Shown here: positions 7,423 through 15,361 of the stretch, one piece after another
Layout: every line of letters begins with the position of its first letter
How positions within the stretch are numbered: the first letter of the stretch is position 1
NCBI GenBank assembly: GCA_024330265.1
Contig: JANDLT010000007.1
Location: 46,795-110,794, forward strand
Direction of reading: 5' to 3'
DNA: 64,000 bases
Source: Pyrinomonadaceae bacterium MAG19_C2-C3
GTDB lineage: Bacteria > Acidobacteriota > Blastocatellia > Pyrinomonadales > Pyrinomonadaceae
Program-made: the position numbers and the translations under genes
Notes under the pieces: generated by a model
What the model saw: only the letters and a program-made list of their open reading frames with translations
Database searches by the model: none
What the model was told of the DNA's origin: nothing

Positions 7423-9324
7423 CTAAACACTAACCGTCAATACTTGATACTCCGGCAATGCTTGAAACACGTCGAGGGCGAAGCCGACATTGCCGAACGG
7501 TGCGGAGACTTGCACGCCTTGAATATGCTCACGGGCTTCGGTTAAGAGTTCGCGGGCGATGGTCAAACCTTCTTCGCGGGCATGTTCCTTGCTTTTCTCC
7601 GACGCGACGCGCATACGCTCCATTACGGGGGCGGGGACGCACACGCCGGGAACTTCGTTATGCAGAAATTCGGCGTTGCGGTACGACACAAGGGGCCAAA
7701 TACCGGCGACAATCGGGATGCGAAAATCTTTGATGCGCTCAAGGAAAGCGAAAAGTTGTTCGTTATCGAAAACGGGTTGCGTGATGGCGTATTCCGCTCC
7801 GGCTTCGACTTTATATTCAAAGCGTTTAAGTTCGTGGTCTAAGTTCAACGCACCGGGATTGACGCCGACACCGATGCAAAACGCGGTCGGGCAGCCTATC
7901 GGATTGTTGCCCAAATCCAAACCGTGATTGAGTTTGTTGACCATGTTCGTCAAGCCAATCGCGTCAATATCAAACACGGCGGTCGCGTCCGGGTAAGGTC
8001 CCATTTTCGGCGGGTCGCCCGTAATGAGCAGTAAGTTTCTCAAACCCAACGCCGCCGCGCCGAGCAAGTCCGACATCATCCCCAGAAGATTTCGGTCACG
8101 ACAACAATAATGAAGCACGGCTTCGATTCCGATTTCGCGTTCAACCAGAAGCGCGGTTGCCTGCGCGCTCATGCGTGTCTGGGCGCGCGGTCCGTCGGGA
8201 ATGTTGACGGCGTTGACGCCCGCGTCTTTTAAGAGTCGTATGCTTTCGAGCGTCTTGTGGGCATCGCAACCTTTCGCGGGCAGGACTTCAACCGAAGTCA
8301 CAAATTCGCCGTGTGCGATGCGTGATGACCAATTCGATTTCTCTGTTGGCGGGACGACGCGAATGTCCGACGGTGTGAGTTCTTCGACGCGAATCGGGGT
8401 TAATGAAGTTTCGGCGGGAAGGTCTCCAGTGTAAAACTTTTGCCCACGCGGAGAAGCGGCGCGCACCGCAGCGGCGATTAGTTTGATGTGCGCCGGAGTC
8501 GTGCCGCAACAACCGCCGATGAATTTCGCTCCCGCCTGAATCAGACGTTGCGCGTACTTCGCCATGTATTCGGGCGAACACATATAAAACTGTCGCCCTT
8601 GCACGTCGCGCGGGAGTCCCGCGTTTGGTTGCGCGGAGAGTTTCTTTGGCGTGACCTTATTCATCTTCTCAATCGCGGCGAGAACGATGGCGGGACCGAC
8701 GCCGCAGTTTAAGCCGATAACGTCCGCGCCCCATTCATCGAGACGTGAGGTGAAGACTTCCGGCGTCGTTCCGAACGAAGTATTGCCGCTTGGCAAAATC
8801 GTCATCTGCGCGACAATCGGTAAATCGCTGACTTCACGCACGGCACGAATCGCTTGCCTGATTTCAGATATATCGGAAAAGGTTTCGAGAATGAATAAAT
8901 CAACATTGCCTTCGACGAGGGCTTCGACCTGTTCCTTAAACATCTCCTTGGCTTCGTCGAACGAAGTCGGACCGTAAGGCTCTATGCGAAGCCCAAGCGG
9001 ACCTATCGCCCCGGCGACGTGCGCGCGTTCACCTGCGGCTTCGCGTGCGAGTCTGGCGGCGGCGACGTTGATAAGCCGCAGACTGCCTTCCAAGCCGAAC
9101 TGTTGAAGGTGGTGACGACTCGCTCCGAAGGTGTTGGTTTCGATGACTTCCGCTCCGGCGTGTATGTATTCGCTGTGAACATCGCGCACCAGTTCCGGGT
9201 TCGTCAGGTTGAGTTCGTCGTAACAACGATTGATATAAACGCCTTTCGAGTAAAGGCGCGTGCCGATAGCACCGTCGAAAATCGTGATGCGATTACTGCT
9301 TATAACTTCGCTAAAGGTTTCCAT
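7423..9324 (-). CDS. Bifunctional homocysteine S-methyltransferase / 5,10-methylenetetrahydrofolate reductase
   Basis: This is a fusion that links folate one-carbon reduction to methionine synthesis, similar to Bacillus YitJ. The N-terminal half (about 1-295) is a zinc-dependent homocysteine methyltransferase barrel. The metal cysteines are C207 (G-L-N-C-G) and the pair C272-C273 in GGCCGTTPAH. The C-terminal half (about 340-620) is a MetF-type flavin reductase with H-Y-C-C-R-D-R-N, L-L-I-T-G-D-P-P and I-T-Q-P-V-F-D. The whole 633-residue frame is intact. The leader upstream carries a SAM-II-like riboswitch followed by a terminator, which fits control by SAM. No Shine-Dalgarno is obvious before the ATG. 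Confidence 0.95.
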   Translation of the reverse strand: METFSEVISSNRITIFDGAIGTRLYSKGVYINRCYDELNLTNPELVRDVHSEYIHAGAEVIETNTFGASRHHLQQFGLEGSLRLINVAAARLAREAAGERAHVAGAIGPLGLRIEPYGPTSFDEAKEMFKEQVEALVEGNVDLFILETFSDISEIRQAIRAVREVSDLPIVAQMTILPSGNTSFGTTPEVFTSRLDEWGADVIGLNCGVGPAIVLAAIEKMNKVTPKKLSAQPNAGLPRDVQGRQFYMCSPEYMAKYAQRLIQAGAKFIGGCCGTTPAHIKLIAAAVRAASPRGQKFYTGDLPAETSLTPIRVEELTPSDIRVVPPTEKSNWSSRIAHGEFVTSVEVLPAKGCDAHKTLESIRLLKDAGVNAVNIPDGPRAQTRMSAQATALLVEREIGIEAVLHYCCRDRNLLGMMSDLLGAAALGLRNLLLITGDPPKMGPYPDATAVFDIDAIGLTNMVNKLNHGLDLGNNPIGCPTAFCIGVGVNPGALNLDHELKRFEYKVEAGAEYAITQPVFDNEQLFAFLERIKDFRIPIVAGIWPLVSYRNAEFLHNEVPGVCVPAPVMERMRVASEKSKEHAREEGLTIARELLTEAREHIQGVQVSAPFGNVGFALDVFQALPEYQVLTVSV

Positions 9325-9406
9325 AATTGAGTTGGTTCAAAGAATGCGGACGAAAATGTATGGCGGTTGTGCCGTCGAAGATTTGCTTCTATAAAAAAAT
9401 TGCTTC

Positions 9407-9454
9407 AAATAAAAAGAAGTCCCGCGCCGTGATTTGAACGACGCGGGACTTCTT
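9407..9454 (-). terminator. Intrinsic terminator in the MTHFR leader
   Basis: A 13-bp GC-rich stem (AAGAAGTCCCGCG at 9414-9426 with its complement at 9442-9454) encloses a 15-base loop. On the minus strand it is followed at once by a T-rich run (9413-9407). It lies between the aptamer and the start codon, where a SAM riboswitch expression platform would be. It could also serve the upstream phosphoesterase transcript. Confidence 0.8.
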
Positions 9455-9499
9455 CGGAAAACGAAAACTTAAAGCGGTCTGGAAAAGCGTTTGATAAAT

Positions 9500-9550
9500 T
9501 CTTTAGCCGTTTATTTTTCGTGGTCGCAAGTGACTATAAATCACCACGTT
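9500..9550 (-). ncRNA. SAM-II-like riboswitch (SAM aptamer)
   Basis: On the minus strand a 5-bp stem CGUGG (9548-9544) pairs with CCACG (9523-9519). UGAUUU (9543-9538) follows the first strand directly and CUUGC (9530-9526) precedes the second. After the stem come AAUAAA (9515-9510) and GCUAAA (9507-9502). These conserved blocks, in this order and spacing, match the SAM-II pseudoknot aptamer as I remember it. SAM-V shares the same core and cannot be excluded by eye. The gene downstream makes methionine, the expected target. The aptamer starts about 8 bases after the predicted transcription start. Confidence 0.85.
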
Positions 9551-9564
9551 GTTCTTGGAGTTGG

Positions 9565-9593
9565 CTTATACGCTGATTTTTGATGAAAATCAA
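9565..9593 (-). promoter_or_regulatory. Predicted promoter of the MTHFR fusion gene
   Basis: TTGATT (9593-9588), a 17-base spacer and TATAAG (9570-9565) are read on the minus strand. The implied start near 9558 places the SAM-II-like aptamer at the very 5' end of the transcript. Confidence 0.65.
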
Positions 9594-9660
9594 GCCGCTC
9601 GTTCTCAATGAGATGACTGAACCGAATATGAGGCGAAGTCAATCGAATCGCTCAACTCCC

Positions 9661-10617
9661 TTATCGAAGCGTGAAGAAGGTTAGTTCGGGGCGACAGTTG
9701 ATGCGTACAGGGACGACGCTAAAGCCTATGCCGCGATTGACGTAGAGGCGATTGCCGGGTTGCCCGTAACCGTCAATCCAACCATCAGCATATATTTTCT
9801 CGTCGCTAAGTAACGCCATCCATGACCAATTCGGCGTGAACGGCACGCGCAACTGCCCGCCGTGTGTGTGACCGGCGAGGGCGAGCGGTGCGCTTCCCTG
9901 TGGGAACAGGATGAACGAATCCGGGTTGTGCATGAAGGCGATGCGCGGTGCGCCGTCCGGGACTTGCGCGAGTGCGACTTGCGGCTTGTCAGTGTTGGCG
10001 ACGTGCGAGCCGACACCGACGAGGTAAAGCGCGCTATCGCCCGCTTGCCCGCCGTCGTTCTTTGCGTCCGACACGAGCGATACCGCTTCGTTATCAAGCA
10101 CGCGAATCCCCGCGCTCTGAAGTGCCGCTTGCAAGTTGCGCGCGAGCAATTCGTTCTTCGCGTACTTCACCGTCGGCATTCCGTAATCGTGATTGCCGAG
10201 TACGGCATAAGTCGGGATGCCTGCTTGCGCGAGCGGGCGGAGAAGATTAGTAACTTCGTCTATCTCCTCTCTAAATTCAAGGAAGTCTTCGCGCTCCGTG
10301 TCGTCCGGTTCATCTTCGGTCGGGTGATAAACGAAATCTCCGGCGATAAGCGCGGCGGCGGGACGTTCTTCGACAATGCGATTGACGATGCGGCGAATGG
10401 TGTCCGTGTTATCAAGCCACATGCCGACTTGAAGGTCGGCGATGAGCGCAACGCGCTTGCCTTGACACGCGGCGGGCAGATTGGGAACGTCGGCTACTTC
10501 TTCCTTTACATCCATCAAGCGCGGCTCAATGCCCACGCCCCACACGAGAAGCAGAAGCAGCACGACCGTTAATATCAGCAAGCCATATTTGATGAATTTT
10601 TTCACCGCATTTCTCAT
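9661..10617 (-). CDS. Membrane-anchored calcineurin-like metallophosphoesterase
   Basis: The family hydrolyses phosphoesters with a two-metal centre. Related proteins (YkuE/YaeI type) act at the membrane, some on lipids such as UDP-diacylglucosamine. The 318 residues begin with a basic N terminus and a hydrophobic anchor at about 11-28. The metal motifs are D61-L-Q63, G93-D94-F, G141-N-H-D144 and G-H-T-H-G-G-Q near residue 250. The first motif is normally D-x-H; here the histidine is glutamine. The rest of the site is intact, so the protein is probably still active, perhaps with altered metal binding. The substrate is unknown. Confidence 0.88.
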   Translation of the reverse strand: MRNAVKKFIKYGLLILTVVLLLLLVWGVGIEPRLMDVKEEVADVPNLPAACQGKRVALIADLQVGMWLDNTDTIRRIVNRIVEERPAAALIAGDFVYHPTEDEPDDTEREDFLEFREEIDEVTNLLRPLAQAGIPTYAVLGNHDYGMPTVKYAKNELLARNLQAALQSAGIRVLDNEAVSLVSDAKNDGGQAGDSALYLVGVGSHVANTDKPQVALAQVPDGAPRIAFMHNPDSFILFPQGSAPLALAGHTHGGQLRVPFTPNWSWMALLSDEKIYADGWIDGYGQPGNRLYVNRGIGFSVVPVRINCRPELTFFTLR

Positions 10618-10753
10618 CGCACGATGCCTCCCTAATCTGCCATAGTTTGCCGACGGCTAAGTTGTGAGGGCGACCCGTGTGGCTTACAGCCCGCCGCGAT
10701 TGCTAAGTATGCGGGTATAAGATCTGTCGCTACAATCCCGCACTATCGACGCC

Positions 10754-11587
10754 TCAACGCTTTTGACAGCGCGGGCAAAAGTAGGTTGAACGACCGCCCT
10801 GCGTCTTGCGTTCAATCAACTTCGCGCACACGCCGCACGGTTCGCCTTCGCGGTCATAGACTCGCCAACTCGCTTCGTAACCGCCGCCGTAATAACTGCC
10901 GTCAATGTTTTCCGGGTTCACATTCAAAGTCGAACCGTGCGCGACGGATTCGTTTAAGACCGCGACAATCGCCTTGTGAAGCGACGGCACGCGGCGTTTG
11001 GAAAGCCCGCTTGCGATTTGAAACGGATTGATTTTCGAGATGAACAAAGCTTCCGCCGCGTAGATGTTGCCTAAGCCCGTGACCTTCGTTTGGTCGAGCA
11101 AGGTTTCTTTCAGCGTGCGCTTTGAACGGCTCAAAACATCCGCGAGATATGTGGGCGTAAAATCTTCGGAGAAGGGTTCGGGAGCGAGTCCCTTCAATTC
11201 TTTCGCCGTCGGCAAATCTTCCGTTCCGATGATTCGCATAAAACCGAAATGGCGTTGGTCGGAGAAAATCAAACGTCGTTCGTCGTCAAGATAAAATATC
11301 GCGTGCGTGAATTTCGGCAAGCCTACTTCCACAGGCAACAACAAAAACCTGCCCGACATACGCAAGTGAACCATCAACACACAAGCATTATCGAGATGAA
11401 TCAGAATGTGTTTCCCGCGACGATTAACGTGCGTCACCATCGCACCGCGTAACCGCGCCGCGAAATCTTTCGGCGTGTGCGCGGGCGCGAGCCTTTGGCG
11501 CAAAAGTTCGGCTTCGATGATGCGCCGTCCGATTATGAGTTGATGTAAAGCGCGGGCGACGAGTTCAACTTCGGGAAGTTCAGGCAT
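10754..11587 (-). CDS. mutM: Formamidopyrimidine-DNA glycosylase (Fpg)
   Basis: This base-excision repair enzyme removes 8-oxoguanine and nicks the abasic site. The start M-P-E-L-P-E-V-E exposes the catalytic Pro2 and Glu3 after Met removal. The helix-two-turn-helix block L-L-D-Q-T-K-V-T-G-L-G-N-I-Y-A-A-E-A is present. The C-terminal zinc finger is complete, with C-G-V-C and then C-P-R-C before the end. At 277 residues the length is normal. A small gene lies 36 bases upstream on the same strand and may share its transcript. Confidence 0.97.
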   Translation of the reverse strand: MPELPEVELVARALHQLIIGRRIIEAELLRQRLAPAHTPKDFAARLRGAMVTHVNRRGKHILIHLDNACVLMVHLRMSGRFLLLPVEVGLPKFTHAIFYLDDERRLIFSDQRHFGFMRIIGTEDLPTAKELKGLAPEPFSEDFTPTYLADVLSRSKRTLKETLLDQTKVTGLGNIYAAEALFISKINPFQIASGLSKRRVPSLHKAIVAVLNESVAHGSTLNVNPENIDGSYYGGGYEASWRVYDREGEPCGVCAKLIERKTQGGRSTYFCPRCQKR

Positions 11588-11623
11588 GGAGAGTTGAGCG
11601 TTAATTGAATTTTCAAGGTTAAA

Positions 11624-11887
11624 TTATTCAGCCGCGATAATCTTGCCTTCTAAAATTTTCAAATCAAAAGTCGGCGGTTCAACGGTCAACGAAAACTCGT
11701 TCGGCTCGATGTGATTTGAATTTAGAAACGCGACGGTTTTTATTTTAACTTCGATTGCGCCGCACTCCGTCACGGCAATCGCAGTTGAATCGGGCTTGAC
11801 TTTCCCTGACAGCAATTCGCCGTCGAGAATCCACACATTAGCCACAGGCAATCGCGCACTACGTTTAACTAAAAATCTATAACTCAT
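11624..11887 (-). CDS. Small protein resembling a free-standing translation-factor beta-barrel domain
   Basis: The 87-residue product has no signal peptide. Its pattern of a hydrophobic strand, I-L-D-G-E-L-L-S-G-K-V-K-P-D, then I-E-V-K-I-K-T-V-A-F-L and a late acidic strand resembles domain II of EF-Tu-like GTPases. No GTPase domain is attached. That likeness is a reading of the pattern, not a proven family. The start MSYRF (11887) is preferred to the upstream TTG at 11911. It lies just upstream of mutM on the same strand. Function unknown. Confidence 0.6.
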   Translation of the reverse strand: MSYRFLVKRSARLPVANVWILDGELLSGKVKPDSTAIAVTECGAIEVKIKTVAFLNSNHIEPNEFSLTVEPPTFDLKILEGKIIAAE

Positions 11888-12076
11888 AATAAAGTTCAGG
11901 CATGGGAGCAATAAAGCTAATGCAAAAGTCAGATTTTCACGACACTGTAAAAAGCGCGATGCCGTGAGCTAAGTTGGAAAATAAAGATTACCAAGCGACA
12001 AAGCAACAGGCACGAATCTTGCGCTAAGAGTTTTCATGTCAGCTATAAAAGTCGAATTACAGAAAAGAGAAATCAG

Positions 12077-12505
12077 ATGAAATCACTTATCGCGCTTCTT
12101 TTAACTTGGTGTTTGTTCGTCGCATCTTCGCCCGTCGCGTTCGCTCAACAGGGTGGAACTTCAGCCGCGCAAAAGTCCATCGCAAAAATTAAGCAGAAGG
12201 TCGAGAAGATTGGTTATAACAACAACGTCACGGTGAAATTAGCGAACGGCGCGTATATTCACGGCACGATTAAGAACATCGAAAGTGACCGCTTCTTCGT
12301 TGCCGAAGTTGACCGTGTGAATATCGCTGAAATCAATTACGGCGACGCGACGAAAATTCAAAAGGGTTATGGCAACGTCAACCGCATCACCGGCAAGCGC
12401 AATAATGCGCGCACGCAAAGAATTCTCGGCATTGTCGGAGTCGCCGTCCTCGCCACATTGTTGATTGCCCCCATCGTTGCCCTTGGAACTCAAGAAGGCG
12501 GTTGA
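12077..12505 (+). CDS. Exported small protein of unknown function
   Basis: A clear signal peptide covers residues 1-24 (basic start, hydrophobic core, V-A-F-A-Q cleavage site). The mature part has a Lys-rich helix (about 33-48), a beta-rich middle with V-T-V-K-L-A-N-G-A-Y-I-H-G-T-I that looks like an SH3/LSM-like barrel strand pair, and a hydrophobic segment near the C terminus (about 113-136). It may be periplasmic and re-anchored by its tail. Similar short proteins occur in Acidobacteriota as far as I recall. The start has GAGAAATCAG upstream. No function can be assigned. Confidence 0.75.
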   Translation: MKSLIALLLTWCLFVASSPVAFAQQGGTSAAQKSIAKIKQKVEKIGYNNNVTVKLANGAYIHGTIKNIESDRFFVAEVDRVNIAEINYGDATKIQKGYGNVNRITGKRNNARTQRILGIVGVAVLATLLIAPIVALGTQEGG

Positions 12506-12532
12506 TAAAGCAGAAGTTTGACGCGCGATAGT

Positions 12533-13960
12533 TTATCCGGTCATCGCGCGTCCGGCTTCGAGCAGTTCGTGCATCTTCTGTTTTGAAGTCGCTTCCGCAT
12601 AAACGCGCAAGGCGGGTTCTGTTCCCGATTGACGAAACAAGAGCCACGATTCATCGTCAAAGATGAGTTTTGTACCGTCCATTGTCGAGACTTCCGCGAC
12701 TTCGTATCCGGCGACTTGCGCGGGAGTTTGCGCGGCGAGACGGGCGACTAAGGCTTGCCCGCGTGCGACTTCAAAGTGCAAATCTATTCTGCCGAAATAG
12801 AATTCGCCGAACTCCTTGTGCATGTCTTTAACCATCTCGGACGGCGGCTTTCCGGCGTGGGCGATGGCTTCGAGAAAGAGCAGGGAATTGAGTATGCCGT
12901 CGCGTTCGGGGATGTGATTTTTAACTCCGATGCCGCCGGATTCCTCCGCCCCGATAAGGATGTCGTCGCGCATCATTAAGTCCGCGATGTACTTGAAACC
13001 GATGGGCGTGTCGTAGAGTTTGAGATTCAATTTGGAAGCGAGCCGTGTCATTAAAACGGATTGCGAAAACGTGCGAACCACGCCGCCCGTCATCCTTCGG
13101 TTGCGCGCGAGATGAAGCAGGATAAGCGGCACGACTTCGTGCATCGTCATCGTCTCACCCAATTCATTGACCGCTCCGACTCTATCGGCGTCGCCGTCTG
13201 TGAGAAGCGCGACGAGAGCCTGTGAGTTGATGACCGCATCTTTCGCGGGGCGAATGTTCTGGTCAATCGGTTCGGGATTGATGCCGCCAAAAAGCGGGTC
13301 ACGCTTGGCGCGTATGGTTTCGGTTTGCAACCTGCCGCCCTGTAAAAACGATTCAACCCAAAGCCCGCCACTGCCGTGCATCGGGTCAATCACGATGCGT
13401 GCGTTCATTGCTTTCAAGCGTTCAAGGTCAACGTAATTTTCAATCGCCCGACGATAAGTTTGCGTCGCTCCGGCGAGTTGCGGTTCGTCTTCTCCGAACT
13501 CCGGTTGAGGGAAATCACCGCGACGAATCTCGCTTTTATCAAGCAAGCTCTCAACCGCCCGCGTCGTTTCCGGCGGTGCGCTGCCGCCGAACGCGGCTTT
13601 GATTTTGAAGCCGTTAAAGTGCGGCGGATTGTGCGACGCAGTAATCATCACGCCGCCTGCCGCTCCGAGTTCTTTGACCGCCCATGAGACGAGCGGCGTC
13701 GGCACATCGGTTGAAAAAAGATGTGTTGTGATGTCGTTGCCGTGCATGATTTGCGCGACACGATGCGCGAAGTTTTCCGACATGAAACGGCGGTCATAAC
13801 CGATGACGATTGATTCGTTCGCGTCCGATTCCCCTTTGACGAAAGCGGCGTAAGCCTGCGCGACACGTTCGAGATTCGCAAATGTGTATTCGCCTGCGAT
13901 GATGGCACGCCAACCGTCCGTGCCGAATTTGATGGTGGTGTTCGATGTCATAGTGTTCAA
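12533..13960 (-). CDS. Phosphoglucomutase/phosphomannomutase family protein
   Basis: This alpha-D-phosphohexomutase interconverts hexose 6- and 1-phosphates for sugar-nucleotide synthesis. The phosphoserine loop T-A-S-H-N-P-P is at 107-113, with Ser109 as the catalytic residue. The metal loop D-G-D-A-D-R is at 255-260, the sugar loop G-A-E-E-S-G-G near 337-343 and the phosphate loop F-R-Q-S-G-T-E-P near the end. At 475 residues it has all four domains. Substrate choice (glucose or mannose) cannot be read from sequence alone. The sugar-nucleotidyltransferase gene upstream on the same strand probably uses its product. Confidence 0.94.
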   Translation of the reverse strand: MNTMTSNTTIKFGTDGWRAIIAGEYTFANLERVAQAYAAFVKGESDANESIVIGYDRRFMSENFAHRVAQIMHGNDITTHLFSTDVPTPLVSWAVKELGAAGGVMITASHNPPHFNGFKIKAAFGGSAPPETTRAVESLLDKSEIRRGDFPQPEFGEDEPQLAGATQTYRRAIENYVDLERLKAMNARIVIDPMHGSGGLWVESFLQGGRLQTETIRAKRDPLFGGINPEPIDQNIRPAKDAVINSQALVALLTDGDADRVGAVNELGETMTMHEVVPLILLHLARNRRMTGGVVRTFSQSVLMTRLASKLNLKLYDTPIGFKYIADLMMRDDILIGAEESGGIGVKNHIPERDGILNSLLFLEAIAHAGKPPSEMVKDMHKEFGEFYFGRIDLHFEVARGQALVARLAAQTPAQVAGYEVAEVSTMDGTKLIFDDESWLLFRQSGTEPALRVYAEATSKQKMHELLEAGRAMTG

Positions 13961-14022
13961 AGTTCAAGGTTCAAAGTTCAACGTCCAAAACCTTAAACTT
14001 TGAACCTTGAACTTTGAACACT
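13952..14022. repeat. Perfect 27-bp inverted repeat of heptamers
   Basis: The arms 13952-13978 and 13996-14022 are exact complements with a 17-base loop. The arm is built from GTTCAAA/GTTCAAG units with a 7-base period. It fills the spacer between the mutase and nucleotidyltransferase genes and touches the stop codon of the latter. Confidence 0.92.
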
Positions 14023-15065
14023 TAGCTCGTTCGCGTGTAATCGGTGAGCGATGTTTTGTCGCCAAGCACCGCGCCCGCGCCGATTTGGGCATGATGTCCG
14101 ATGATGCAACTGCGTCCGATGACGGCGTTTGAAATGACGGCGTTCGTGCCGATGTTGGAATGTGACCAGACGACGGAATCTTTAATCTGCGCCTTCTCCT
14201 CGATATGGCAGCCTTCACCGACAACCGAGTTGGTGATGCTCACTCCGGCTTTGATGGTGCAGCCTTCACCGATAATCGAAGCCTCGTCAATCTGCGCGTC
14301 GTGTTGCGTGAACGTCCCGCGCCCGCGTTCTTCTTCAGTAAAGCGTATGCGCCCAACGCGGTCGGCGAGCAGGTCGTGATGGGCTTGGAGGTATCTTTCG
14401 GGTGTGCCTAAATCAATCCAGTAACTAAGCTGCGGGATGTGCGCGAAAAACTTTTCGTCGCGTTCAAGCAAGGCGGGGAAGACTCCGTATTCAAACGAAA
14501 AGTTTTCACCGTCGGGAATGATGTCGAGAACGTGCGGCTCTAAAATATATGTCCCGGCGTTGATGGTGTTGGACGTGGTTTCGTCAGGATTCGGCTTTTC
14601 GAGAAAGCGAAGCACGCGCCCGTCTTCATCCGTTTCGACGACGCCGTAAGCACTGACATCTTCGACGGGAGCTAAGACAATCGTCGCTGTCGCGTGGCGT
14701 TCACGGTGTTCGCCTATCACGGCGTCGAGGTCGAGGTCGGTTAGAATGTCGCCGTTAAAAACGACGGTGGTTTCGCGTATGTGTTCTTCAGCGAACTTGT
14801 ATGCTCCCGCCGTTCCCATAGGGTTTGGTTCGACGGTGTAACGAAGTCTGACTCCGTGTTGTGAGCCGTCTCCAAGCAGTTGTTCGATTTTCTGCGGTTG
14901 ATAATTAAGCGACAAAGTAATGTCGGTGATTCCGGCGCGCTTCAGGGTTTCGATTTGATAAAGCAGAAACGGGCGATTGCAAATCGGGACAATCGGCTTC
15001 GGCGTATAAACGGTGAGTGGGCGAAGTCGCGTTCCCTTGCCACCGGCTAGGATAAGTGCTTGCAT
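14022..15065 (-). CDS. Sugar-1-phosphate nucleotidyltransferase with C-terminal hexapeptide repeats
   Basis: The enzyme activates a sugar 1-phosphate with an NTP. Residues 4-18 carry the nucleotide-binding loop L-I-L-A-G-G-K-G-T-R-L-R-P-L-T, followed by T-P-K-P-I-V-P. F-N-G-D-I-L and E-K-P-N-P mark the rest of the catalytic domain (1-235). The C-terminal part (about 255-340) is a left-handed beta-helix of hexapeptides such as I-I-G-E-G-C and V-V-G-E-G-C. This layout is common in mannose-1-phosphate guanylyltransferases and glucose-1-phosphate enzymes, so the sugar is not settled. It lies directly upstream of a phosphohexomutase, a likely pathway partner. Confidence 0.93.
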   Translation of the reverse strand: MQALILAGGKGTRLRPLTVYTPKPIVPICNRPFLLYQIETLKRAGITDITLSLNYQPQKIEQLLGDGSQHGVRLRYTVEPNPMGTAGAYKFAEEHIRETTVVFNGDILTDLDLDAVIGEHRERHATATIVLAPVEDVSAYGVVETDEDGRVLRFLEKPNPDETTSNTINAGTYILEPHVLDIIPDGENFSFEYGVFPALLERDEKFFAHIPQLSYWIDLGTPERYLQAHHDLLADRVGRIRFTEEERGRGTFTQHDAQIDEASIIGEGCTIKAGVSITNSVVGEGCHIEEKAQIKDSVVWSHSNIGTNAVISNAVIGRSCIIGHHAQIGAGAVLGDKTSLTDYTRTS

Positions 15066-15226
15066 CGTAAATTTACTCGCTTACATCAATGGATATTAGG
15101 GCTTGGAAATTAATATGGGCGGCGAGTCTAGCATCGTCGCGTGAGAGGCATCAAACGATGATTTTGCGAGACGCGAAGTTGAACGCCGATGCTCCTAGCC
15201 GGACATTAACCTGATAAGTGAGTTGT

Positions 15227-15256
15227 TTGACAGCGATGAGAAGCGAACGCGATAAT
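15227..15256 (+). promoter_or_regulatory. Predicted promoter of the thiolase gene
   Basis: A consensus TTGACA (15227-15232) is followed after 18 bases by GATAAT (15251-15256). The thiolase start is about 105 bases downstream. The rest of the 15066-15361 divergent spacer shows nothing else I can name. Confidence 0.6.
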
Positions 15257-15361
15257 CGAAATCGTTAATCGCAAACAAGATGTTGCTTATCGTTTATGCT
15301 TCGCATCGGAAGCATTGAGAACTGTTTAGCCGAAAATAATTTAAGAAGGATTTTAAGCGTT

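Larger units (their letters stand above)
9325..9660 (-). other. Leader of the MTHFR fusion gene
   Basis: This 336-base stretch has no gene. Read on the minus strand it contains, in order, a promoter (9593-9565), a SAM-II-like aptamer (about 9550-9500), an intrinsic terminator (9454-9407) and about 80 bases of AT-rich leader before the ATG at 9324. Details are given in the separate entries. Confidence 0.8.

Noticed and set aside
9500..9550. SAM-I or cobalamin riboswitch in the MTHFR leader
   Set aside because: The long four-way SAM-I layout and the cobalamin box are absent; the short pseudoknot pattern fits SAM-II/SAM-V instead.
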